Source of the DNA: Calycina herbarum
Taxonomy: Eukaryota > Ascomycota > Leotiomycetes > Helotiales > Pezizellaceae
Reading direction: 5' to 3'
Length of the DNA: 64,000 nt
Assembly: GCA_001414485.1 (NCBI GenBank)
Contig: LLEY01000015.1
Span: 1-64,000 of the forward strand
Shown: positions 23,573 through 33,253 of the stretch, piece by piece
Position numbering within the stretch: the first letter of the stretch is position 1
Layout of the letters: every line of letters starts with the position of its first letter
Notes under the pieces: generated by a model
The model's input: only the letters and a program-made list of their open reading frames with translations
Told to the model about the DNA's origin: nothing
Database searches by the model: none
Made by a program: the position numbers and the translations under genes

Positions 23573-23809
23573 TGTTACCGCGCTGGTCCGTAACCTGGAA
23601 GAATACACGTGACAACCACGTGACCTTGGCAACCACCTCGGGAATGACGACGCTAGAATAACGACGCAACGCGCCTTATAGTTACTAAGCAACCTCTTTC
23701 CTCTAGGTATATATACCGCGTTGCCCTCGTAGATAGATCTATAGCTTTAAATTCTCGTATTTATACACACATACTCTTGTGCCTTTGCCTTCAGTTGTGG
23801 TTCGTGACA
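23573..23809 (+). repeat. Solo LTR (family A), well preserved
   Basis: 237 bp, TGTTACCGCG...GTTCGTGACA, flanked by a perfect 5-bp duplication AAAAC (23568-23572 and 23810-23814). TATA-like TATATACC lies centrally. It is related to the LTRs at 3691-3922 and 37980-38211 but in opposite orientation and with far fewer C-to-T changes. Two CACGTG sites lie near 23608 and 23617. Confidence 0.9.
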
Positions 23810-24061
23810 AAAACCGATTTTGAAAATCGCGTTTTTTCGTTTTTTTCAGTATATATTAATAATAAGCCTATTTTTAAAAATCTGCTTCTTATAAAAGTTA
23901 AAGTTAAGTAAGAGCTATCTGCCTATAAACTTCTTTTTTTAATAGCTCTTAAATTAACTAAAAGAACGTGTTCTAGAACATCTATTAGTAGAATCACGTT
24001 TAGTACTAAAGCTATCACTATAAGCTCTCAGACCCTTATAGAAGAAGTACGCTCCTTACTA

Positions 24062-24187
24062 CGGAGGTCCAGGGATTAATTTTTGACTCACCGCCTAGGT
24101 GGCAGTATGAAAGTGCCATACAAATTTTGGTGTAGAGTGCATACTGCCACCTGGGCGGTGAGTCAAAAATTAACCCCTGGACCTCCG
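24062..24187. mobile_element. 126-bp MITE, nearly a full hairpin, TA target site
   Basis: Arms of about 47 bp starting CGGAGGTCCAGGG are reverse complements with two mismatches, separated by about 32 bp. It is flanked by TA on both sides. The uninterrupted left arm of the host element preserves the empty site (AATTAGTAAGGAGCG), which proves insertion after the host element existed. Confidence 0.9.
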
Positions 24188-24438
24188 TAATCATTTGGCT
24201 CACTGTCTAAAAACGTCAAAGCGCTTTGTCATGTGAGGGGCTGAGAACCTGAGATAATTCAAACAATAGGTACAAATTAGATGTAATCACGTGAAATCGC
24301 CCCACTGACGCGTTATCGTCGCGGTTCCTTGTGAGCGAAATACTACACCACACACCAGTTATATACCAAAAGAACGTCCAGGTTTCTACCATCCTTCGCT
24401 ACATATACCAAACTGGAAATCACCCGCATTCTTTACAC

Positions 24439-25635
24439 TTAATGTAAGTTCCTGGACCTATTCCGTTGAGTTGCTTTTTGCCTCTTTCTTGCACATCCAG
24501 TGGATTGTCCCACCACCTCCTGGGATTGCACCTTCTCAAGTGAGCTCTCGCTTTCCTCTCGCCCGCGTTTGGTATGGAATGACGACTGACTGGCCCTCGA
24601 AAATGAGTGAATATAGTCATCCTCTTGGCTATCGTTATCTTTCAAAGAACACGATCCGCTGTCTCCTGCTTCTGAGCTGGAGATTTGCCCTCCAAGCTTC
24701 GAATATGTAGCCTCGAGGGATCTCTCCTGTACTGCCAACATATGCAGCCACCAGAGAGCCAGGTTGACTGTGAGATTGTTCGATCGTACTCCTTCGTCCA
24801 ATTCCCAAGGTATCGCCTTATATTCCATATACCAAGACTTTCCTCTTCCGAACATCTTCTCTTGCGGCATTCCGAGAGCATTCTTCTCGAGTCTGCGCCT
24901 TTGGCCTTTTGATTCTAAGTCTGGTTCTGAAAGGTCGCGTTCTGAAATGCGAAAGACCACAACTTCCTCCTGGGTGATAAGGTATCCATAACGAACCTCG
25001 GCGGTCACGCAGTATGTCAGAATCTGATTTATTGGCGCTTTCATCGCTGGGTCGTTTTTGGCTTTTTCCATCTTCTCGCTATTCCACTTTGTGCTAAGCT
25101 TGGTATCACCAGGGAGAAGGTTTTTATGCGTGACTCTCTTCTGGCCGTCAACAAAGTTGTCGTAGACCTTGTCTTTCATAATCCCAGCCCAGTCGGGAAT
25201 CTTTCGACCCTTCGGATGGTCGAGGGTAGCTTGACACCCGCACGCCATAAAAATTTCTCCTTCTTTCCTACTGCCAGATCTAGAATTTCCCGACAGTTTG
25301 GATTGTGAAGCGGCCAATGCTGCAGAAACCACTGCATTATTCCATCGAACCAAAAGCGAATTCAAGGTGTTTTCGTTGCGGATTTCAGTAATATGATACG
25401 GTAGCTTTTGGTTGAAGTTGGGAAGTTCATCCTCGCTGAATGGCTGATACAAGAGATCCTTGTATAGCCTTTTGAGGGTCTCGAATGTGAAGTCTTCCCA
25501 AACTTTCAGTTCTTCATACGCGCACCACATCGCACCCGAAGTTTTGGTGTTGGAACCTATATAGGAGTGTTCGCTATTGATGTGGGGGTTGGGGTGTTTA
25601 AGATAGCTCAGAAGAGTTTGTTTTCCGTGTGCCAT
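24439..25635 (-). CDS. Hypothetical fungal protein, possible PD-(D/E)XK-type fold
   Basis: Single exon, 398 residues, start MAHGKQTLLSY. I do not recognise a named family. The central part has HPKGRKIPDWAGI (Pro-Asp at 147-148), then LPGDTKLSTKW (Asp177-Thr-Lys179) about 30 residues later, followed by QILTYCVTAEVRYGYLIT and VVVFRI. A PD motif, a D/E-X-K on the next strand and a following helix with Gln is the order of the PD-(D/E)XK nuclease fold, and similar layouts occur in uncharacterised fungal accessory proteins. This is motif reading, not proof. The last 90 residues are Ser/Glu/Arg-rich and probably disordered, with a possible nuclear-localisation cluster near CARKRQK. Its neighbour at 26517 is divergently oriented, 880 bp away. 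Confidence 0.75.
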   Translation of the reverse strand: MAHGKQTLLSYLKHPNPHINSEHSYIGSNTKTSGAMWCAYEELKVWEDFTFETLKRLYKDLLYQPFSEDELPNFNQKLPYHITEIRNENTLNSLLVRWNNAVVSAALAASQSKLSGNSRSGSRKEGEIFMACGCQATLDHPKGRKIPDWAGIMKDKVYDNFVDGQKRVTHKNLLPGDTKLSTKWNSEKMEKAKNDPAMKAPINQILTYCVTAEVRYGYLITQEEVVVFRISERDLSEPDLESKGQRRRLEKNALGMPQEKMFGRGKSWYMEYKAIPWELDEGVRSNNLTVNLALWWLHMLAVQERSLEATYSKLGGQISSSEAGDSGSCSLKDNDSQEDDYIHSFSRASQSSFHTKRGREESESSLEKVQSQEVVGQSTGCARKRQKATQRNRSRNLH

Positions 25636-26516
25636 TGTTGGTTACGCACTTGTGCTATGCCAAATGTTTATCTCACGAGCTTTTACATCTTACAATGCCG
25701 AAAAGTTCATTATATAGGGCAACCACTTGTCCCACATAAAGCACTTTGAAAGATGCAACTACATTTATGACTCACAGTATAAGGGTCTGGAAAGTTTATT
25801 GCATAGATATATGCAAGAAATCTCGATGTCGTTCCACGGAAGAATATCGTGATTCCTTGATTGGCGTTCGAGTCCGGATGGCACATTGCAGCCTGATTCA
25901 AATGGTACTTATCAGCAGAAGGTGTTATGTTGGTTGCAGTGGGTTGCAGAGTTGGCATGCAGTCATGTTGCAGCATATTGCGAAGGGGTGTAGCGATTCA
26001 TGAGCTCATTCGCGATAGTTCCAACATTGAGTGCATCGCAATGATCCTGAATGAGAAGTCCATCCACGGCACTGTATCACATACTCTCTTGCTTTCCTTC
26101 CTAGGTCAGATTTATTTTGAAACGTTTTCTGATATATCTCCCCATTCGATAATGGAGGGGTTCTCATCAAACACTTAGCTGGGCTAGCTTGTGATAAACA
26201 ACCACCTGGCGCTCCACGTTAGAACAAGTCGTTTGGAATTGCGTTATCCACGATCTGGGAATTAATTTCTATATTCTGTTCCTATATCCTATGTGTTTTA
26301 GTTACTTTTCACCTCCCGCTTAGAAGTGCTCCCATCACGTTATACGGGGTATATGTGTGGCAGTGCGGGGTAATTTCCTTTGCATGCGCAACGGGAGCTC
26401 ACAGGCATGAGTAGATAACCTCATCTTCCTCAATATACAACTTATTATATGTTCAACTTTCTTTTCGAACTGACTCCCGAAGAATTCTTTGTTTCCCCTC
26501 TAGGCGATAAATCCTT
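25636..26516. other. Divergent intergenic region
   Basis: 880 bp between the starts of the 24439-25635 gene (minus) and the 26517 gene (plus). It presumably contains both promoters. No ORF or repeat of note. Confidence 0.5.
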
Positions 26517-27371
26517 ATGTCTCTATCCCCTGACCGCAATAGAAATTTGCCACAGTTGGTTGGCCCACGACTGAAGCCTTTCCGCCATCGAAGAGCTGCT
26601 CTCAAATTGATCGCGCTCTTGAGTGGCAGGTCCCCTGGCAAACATGGCCATGTCTTCGAGGTTATTATTGCGAAAAAAAGATATGCTCTCAAAATTGTAT
26701 GTTCCACAACCCTTATCGGATGAATGCTCATGTACGAGTAGTTCCGTTTCTTCGACGCAGACGAGGAATTGTCCTCGTTCGACCATCTCCATGATGTCCC
26801 CCGCGATGATCTCATACTACAAATGGACCCTTTCTACGCAGAGTGTCGTGCATACGGCGCTATTATCAACAAAACGCAGAATGGTAAAATTGCAACGTGT
26901 TGCCACGGCCATCTCAGTCTTTCCGCGACCCTGGAAGCCGAAATAGCACATCAATTCAACATAGACGACTGGCAAAGACCAGAAGCGGAATACAATCTCC
27001 CAGTCGCAGAAAGAAAACCATTCCGCGCAATAGTCAAAGAATTGATTTCCGATGGTGTCCCGTTCTCGGCAAAAATGATACCGCGGATGTTGATGGATTT
27101 GAAGGATCTCCGCCGCATTTTTGTATACGTGCGGGATGTACGCTCCGATAACTACTTGGGTGGGAAGTTGGTGGATTTTAGTTGTGCGTGGACAGCGCCG
27201 CATGTTCTTCTTTCTACATACCTCCGTTCGTGGAGAGTGATCGAGTCGGATTTGAAGTGGGATTTGGAGCAGTTTGATGAGATGGTAAAGAGTGAAGGGA
27301 TAGAGACTTGGCGGAGAGCAAGTCCCAATGTGGAGTATCTCGCTAAGCTACGGCAACGCCCTGCGAGATGA
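26517..27371 (+). CDS. Fta2-like/kinase-like fungal protein
   Basis: Exon 1, 26517-26696, is 60 codons (MSLSPDRN to RYALKI). The intron donor is GTATGT at 26697; the acceptor is uncertain, with 26760 (CAG) or 26765 (GACGAG, phase-compatible with 26697) both possible. Exon 2 runs to TGA at 27371; about 260 residues. The order of motifs recalls a degenerate protein-kinase fold: HGHVFEVIIAKKRYALKI (strand with the ATP-site Lys), DPFYAECRAYGAI, CHGHLSL, RAIVKELI, then DVRSDNYLGGKLVDFSCAW where kinases have HxD...N and DFG. This layout is what I associate with the fungal Sim4-complex Fta2 family and its many accessory paralogs. The Asp of the catalytic loop and the DF are present but the G is replaced, so activity is doubtful. 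Confidence 0.6.
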
Positions 27372-28559
27372 TCGAGATGATCGAGATGATACTGAAACCC
27401 CTGCAATGGTAACAACAATAGATTTATTGGCTTCAGAACGCCGATTTGGCCAATTCGCCTACCATTTAGTTGATAATAAACAGACTTATTATTTAATTGA
27501 AATTAAGCTGTTCCCGAATAGAAGGTATCATCAAGATTTTTACTTGCTTTCACTTGCTTTCAGACCCTCCTTTTCTGTGTTCTGATTAGCTATTTGACCT
27601 GTCTCTCTTCGCTAACTCCCACCTACCCCTCCGCGGCCCCGGAGCTTAACACTCCTACTTTACTCCTTCGGTCCCCTTTTGCCAACTCCTTACTAATAGT
27701 TTCTCGAGCGAATTATCTCTCCAAATTATCATCGTATATAAAAGTTGGGATGACAACGCTCTAAGGGCATTAGACCAGGTAGGTACAACACCAGTATATT
27801 TGGTGGGCGAGCTACCGATTTTCTGTGACGGGTCAAATGTTAGTGAACACCTTGTCCCAATATGTGAATAAAACATGCTAACGTAACTGTACTCTAACCA
27901 CAACTATCCAATGCAACCCAACCGGTGTAACAAGCTCTTCAACACTGTACTAAATGATTGAGCTTTACCCAATCTCTCGCTAAAGAGAGGGGGGACAAAG
28001 CCAATTAAGCGAGCTGGATGAAATGATGTAATCGACATTCACTACCAGGCCACATCCCTTGTGAGATGGCAATTCACTCCATGACTACTGGCGAATCGCC
28101 ATATTGTTGTGTTTAAAGTATTCTCATGATATGGAGTTACGTTGAGAGTTTTCACTTAACTAGGTTTGAGTCGAGCTTTCTGGGGCTTGTAGTTGCTTTG
28201 GATTTCTCTTGTATAGACTTCATGGCCTCTTTATAGAACATGTGACAAATTACATACTTATCAGAGGGCTTAATCTCCCTAAAATTATTAAAAGACCTCT
28301 CATTACGATTTCCCTTTCCAATTCCTCATGAGTGCACTACATTCAAACCTCTGGATAAATGCGTGGGGAATAAGAAAAGACCGTGAACTTCAGTTTTCAC
28401 CTTGCTTTTCAGCCACGCGCACAAGAAAAACCAGTCTTCCGAGAGACTCCTGATTTCGGGAATTCAATATGCAGAAATAAGGCGATAGCGCCCGGAAGCA
28501 ATCACTGAAGGTCTACACGGAAAGCGCTCTTTCCCAAGATAAGCACATGGAGAGAGGTA

Positions 28560-29560
28560 CAATCACCTGGCTTCCCTCAGTCTTCCGAACTATCACCAAC
28601 CTATTTTTCTTGAAATGACTCACATAGCCCCTGCAGAAAACAAAGGACGAAAATAAGGCAAATACACCATAACTAGACGGTGGACAAGTATAACTTCCAA
28701 ATTCCGGCCACCAACAAGCTTCTTCAGCCCATACTCAGAGTTCATCACGAACCGCGTATATACTAAATGGAGAGGCAGACAGGAGACAAGCTCATGACCG
28801 CAAACAGCCGCCAAATCCGGAACAACCCTCGCCCCCTTGAAAAGCGGAAGGTGACGAGGTAGGTTGGTCACATAGCTACCCCATCGCCAAAGTCTTCACA
28901 AACTTCGAATCCAGGGGGAGAGAAGACATTGGTCTCATGAGGGAAATTGCGAGACGTGGACAAGTAGGAAGAACACCTTATAGCCACCAACAAGTTTCCA
29001 TCCACACACAGCCGAGAACCCTGAGCTGGAAAGGCAGACCCACAAAAGGAAGTCCCATTTTCCCAGAACAGATTACTGTACTTGGTTACGTATCTTCAGT
29101 TCCGCAGCCCTATCACCGACCTCTTTTCAAACTTCTGGTAGAGAAAGAAGGCAAGTTTTCTCTCTCATGCTTGAGATTGAGAAACACGGACGAGTAGGAG
29201 GGTTACTATATAGCCACCAACAACTCCTCGTCTAGATTATTACCCCACTTCCCGCAACGAAGAGCCAATGATCCCGAGAATCCAAAGATGGGAAGGCAGA
29301 CTCCGCAGAAGAAAGTGAACTATCTCACTGGGAAGTCTTCTTCCCTCCCGCCACCGCAAAGTATACCATGGAAGTGATATGGTCGCATATCTGTCCCTTT
29401 ACAATATCCTCCCTATTCTCTCTGTTCATGACTATCGCCAACCTCTCCTTTCCACATTCAAACATCTCTGCAAAAATACTTTCAGATATCAAAAAGTAAA
29501 AGAACTAGTTTCTAGCCACCAACAACACTTCATCTGCACTACAACATTCTTCCTCAGACC
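28560..29560. repeat. Divergent tandem repeats, about four units
   Basis: The motif GCCACCAACAA recurs near 28705, 28983, 29213 and 29517. It is preceded in three units by a GGACAAGTA/GGACGAGTA block and associated with an ACTATCACCAACCT-like block near 28590, 29110 and 29431. Two units also share a GGAAGGCAGAC...AAGT block. Unit length is roughly 230-300 bp. Units are too diverged for recent amplification. No coding frame is maintained. Confidence 0.55.
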
Positions 29561-32500
29561 ACAACACCAAGAACCGCCGAGTCGCGATGGCAAACTGTAG
29601 ATGAGGAGTAGCAAAAGTGCAGAATTCCACATCTCAACCTAGTCGGCCATCTCTGACGCCGTCTCTGGCGCTACAGCTACCTCCCGAGAATCAACAGGAA
29701 AGTGAAAGTGCGATTCTCTACCTCCCGCCTCCCGCCATCCGCCAATAAACCACGACCTTCACCCACCCTCCTCATACAAAAACACCAGCGAGTCAATGAC
29801 AAACCATGCAAGCCAGTGGCCAGAGGGGAGTAGAATTCCCATCGCCACCCTCATACACACCTTCCCACCCTCGATACCCGGCCATTCATCTCGCCCAGCC
29901 GCCTTCCACCAGCCCAGATGTCAAGATGTCAAGGCAGGCACGAGGCAAAGTACCGTAAAGGCGTACCACCTCACCACACCTCAGACCAGGACACAACACC
30001 ATGCCGAGAACCATTGAACAAGTCGGAGTCCACCCTTTGACGCCGAAGGGAACCATGGGGAGGCTACAGGTGGACTCCGAGGTTGGTGATAGGATGGAGT
30101 CACCGACATACAAAGTACGTCTTATCTCGACAGACGCCTTGCTTCATCTTAGACGAGGTAGGTAGCCAGGGAGCTAGGTAGTCAGACCATGTCTGAGACG
30201 ACGGGCATGGGAGGGATGGCTTGCTGAATGGCTAGGTGGGTGGAGGGAGGCAGGGTGGACGAAGGCAGGATGGATTAAGTGGTCCACGAATGAAAGGAGT
30301 GATGAACCATCCAAGTCCATGAAGGGTTAAGACGTAGACGAAATAGACCACAGACGAGGTAGACGACATCAACAAGGGATAGCTGAAGGAATAACCGGGA
30401 CACCGAGACGGCGTCGACGAGATGTCCATCCACGAATGAGGTCAAGTCGGTACCTCAGAGTGGCGATGCTGAGACGGCGTAGATGATGTGGATATGATTG
30501 TAAACAACGACGAGGTCCTCATCGACGAATGAAATGGTAGAAAACTTGTTCATGATGTATGAATAGAATCATGGATGTAAATCTTAGACGAAGAGAAACA
30601 AGGAAGTCAAAAGTCCGAGTTCCAAAATAGAAATTGTCTTTGATATCTTGAAGTGAGACGTGGTGATAGTATGTTGACGTGAAGGATGGTTTACTGAGAT
30701 GGTGAAGGGTATTGGTCGATGATCCATGTATAGAATAAAGTTTGAAAATAGAAGTGACTTCAACACAATGAAAGAATCAAGTTCCAGATGTAAAAATAGA
30801 TTTCGGTTTGATATTGAAGAGATGTAGTAGTAGTGGTATGAAGTACCCCAAGTAAACGACTTATCAAACCAGTCGGGTAGAAGTTAAGCCTCAACAAGCG
30901 GCTACGAGGTAAATATTCTTTAATTAGAAGAATATAAATCAAATCCAAGACGTGGACGTCAAAAGAAACTTTCCGGTAGACAGAAATAGAAATTATAAAG
31001 GGACGTTGATGTAAAGAAGTGTGATGTAGTCTGTTTGCTATGAAGAATATCCCGGAGTATGCAGTTGCTTAAGCGATGAGCCTCATCGAGATACCAAATG
31101 GCTGCATGGAGAGACGACTACATGTAAAAATTGAAGTCTGCTAGCAACTATACAAGCGCCTAATCATGTGTAATGAATCACCATACTGATTAACTCTGAA
31201 GACCTCAGAGTTATTCATAACTTTGGTGATTGAATTGCATAGACGCTGAAACGCATAAAGGGTAGCATGACTTATATTAACAATTTCCTAATTTGGGAGG
31301 AAAGGAGATAAATGTAGGAGCTCGTCAAAATAAGAATATTGATTTTTGTCATCCCAGCGCTTCAAACATGCAATGAGATCAATATACGAGCAAGAAACCC
31401 CTCGTGGGGGTCCCCGGTGGTCGTTCTTCGATGCAACACGATAGAAGAAAAGTTGCATAGAAGACGATAAGGAAGGCGGGGAACCTGGAAATGATAAGAT
31501 TTTCATCACGCCTCCGCGGCTAAGAAGTACCGATGAGGAAGACTGCTGGCAAGGCAATTTGTGTGTAGTTGGTAGTGAAAACCACGTTGTTGTACCACGA
31601 CCAGAGAGAAAAGATACACCCCCGTGCGCTTGATTGAGGGAAGTAAGCTTGAAGAAGCCACGCGAGAAGAATCAAGAGATGAAATCAATATTCAGATCTG
31701 ACCTGCAGTCGTGATGGTTGCAAAGTCCGGCGCAACGCACAACCCCCTAAGCGCGATATGGGTGGTTGACAGGAGTACCGAGAAGTTATGCCAGCATTGT
31801 CGCGTGTGTCTACCGTCCACGATCCCAGCCTGTAAGGCAATGGAGTAAACGGCTGATCTTCTCCACCGCATTCGGAGAATTGTGTGACGGGAAGACTAGT
31901 TGAGTGGTGGGATGAGACGCATAACGAAGCTGTGCCTCGAGTCTCCCGACCTCTCGGCGCCTGTGTTGCAGAAGGGGGATGTTGTGATAGGGCGAGTCAG
32001 CAGCCACGGCTACGAGTTCTTCACGAAATGACGAGCAGTAGCAGAGGGTAAGCAGAGAGACGGTCCGCTGAATATGTCAGTGATTCCAACACGCAATTCC
32101 ACGATTCCAACCGGGAAGGCAGTTCTTGCATCATTACATGCATGTCTCTGGGTTCTTCGCAGCGGCTTGATGGCTTGACAACCGTTCAAGGTTCGACCTC
32201 TGGCCCCCATTTGTCGGCATAATATTTCCCTCTGTTGGTGGAGCGGAAGAGCAGGGAGGAGATCCTCCGGGGAAAGCCCAATGACTGAAGAGAGAAGTAG
32301 TGGTACGCTGGTACCGAGGTGTTGTACCTTTTGAGGAGCATCCGGAGCGTCCAAGGCTCCTGAAGCGCGTCGAGGCAGTGCGTATTGTACCCATACCGTA
32401 CTGTAGTGTAGGCCTTTGAAGAATTGGAGAATTTGTGGTGTTGATGTTGGTAATATCGGTTCTCCATTTAGAGGATGGAAGCAGCAGCAGCGCAGCGCCT

Positions 32501-32847
32501 CTTTGTAAATAAACCCGCGTCATGTCTGTCATACTCTACGAATCCATCTGGGCAGTGTTGGAGTGGAGTGTTGCGGTGAGCAGACTATTTTCACCCGCCT
32601 AACAAACGGGTGGGAATGGGAGAGAGTTGCGCAATGTGAAGCCATTCCAGGTTCGCTCTGTGTGTGAGTCTCCCAAAATGTGGATGGTGTTTCTTGAGTG
32701 TGCCAGGTGACATTGGGGTGGGGAGGGGGTAGGTATTCGTCGACTCCGGCAAGCCCCCCTGGTGGCCCCTGGTGGCCCCTCTCTCCGATTTGCTCACCCC
32801 TCCACAACCCACCGCACGGACATTTTTGTGAGCGCTTAAATATTCAT

Positions 32848-32943
32848 CAGGGGTGCTTGAAGGGTGCTTGAAAGGTGCTTGAAGGGTGCCTCAACTCCCC
32901 CAATCAAGCCCTCTCAAGCCTCTCAAGCCCTCTCAAGCCCTTC
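32848..32943. repeat. Short direct repeats in opposing orientation (cruciform-capable)
   Basis: Four copies of a GGTGCTTGAA-like unit are followed, after about 15 bp, by four copies of a CTCTCAAGCC-like unit, which is nearly the reverse complement. Together they could form several alternative hairpins. The cluster lies about 310 bp upstream of the amidase start. Confidence 0.65.
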
Positions 32944-33253
32944 TGCAGCACTAATCACATCACCAATAACCTGAGCCCATTTTCTTTGCATGATACGGGC
33001 GGCTGGTTCGCACTGCGCACTGCAGCACTCCTACTAGCCCCCAACCTCTCCCGCCCTAAAGAAGTCCAACCTATCTCGTGTTGCACCAATTCCAACAGCG
33101 ACTGACTATAAGTTGCTTTTGGCCCGCCCCTCCCAGTCAACTGGGTTCCTGCAAACACACCTCCTCTCTGAATCAGCTATCGAGCGAGCTCTTTCCTGCC
33201 CGTATCTCTGTGTTTGTGCCTCAGCAGCCTGAGCCCAGAACTAGAACGCCAAA

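Larger units (their letters stand above)
23265..24254. mobile_element. Inverted-repeat transposon (non-autonomous) hosting two further insertions
   Basis: Ends begin TCTCAGGTTCT and are flanked by TA (23263-23264 and 24255-24256). The terminal inverted repeats are about 138 bp; the left arm runs to about 23402. The right arm is the reverse complement but is split by a 126-bp MITE at 24062-24187. The centre holds a solo LTR at 23573-23809. After subtracting both insertions and their duplications the host element is about 620 bp and has no coding capacity, consistent with a Tc1/mariner-type non-autonomous element. Confidence 0.8.
27372..33253. other. Gene-free region of about 5.9 kb
   Basis: No ORF here has the length, start context or motifs of a real gene. 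Contents: a short tandem CGAGATGAT array at the end of the preceding gene (27367-27393), divergent tandem repeats at 28560-29560, a switch from C-rich to G-rich plus strand near 30000, and a direct/inverted repeat cluster at 32848-32943. It includes the promoter of the amidase gene. Confidence 0.6.

Noticed and set aside
27372..27930. Possible LTR beginning TGTTACACCGG on the minus strand
   Set aside because: Only one end looks LTR-like; no opposite end or target duplication could be found.
28620..32812. Several 60-130-codon ORFs in the gene-free region
   Set aside because: They overlap each other, follow the strand composition bias, and show no domains or splice structure.
32900..32943. Repeat array considered as a CRISPR
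   Set aside because: Units are about 10 bp, contiguous and without spacers, in a fungal genome.
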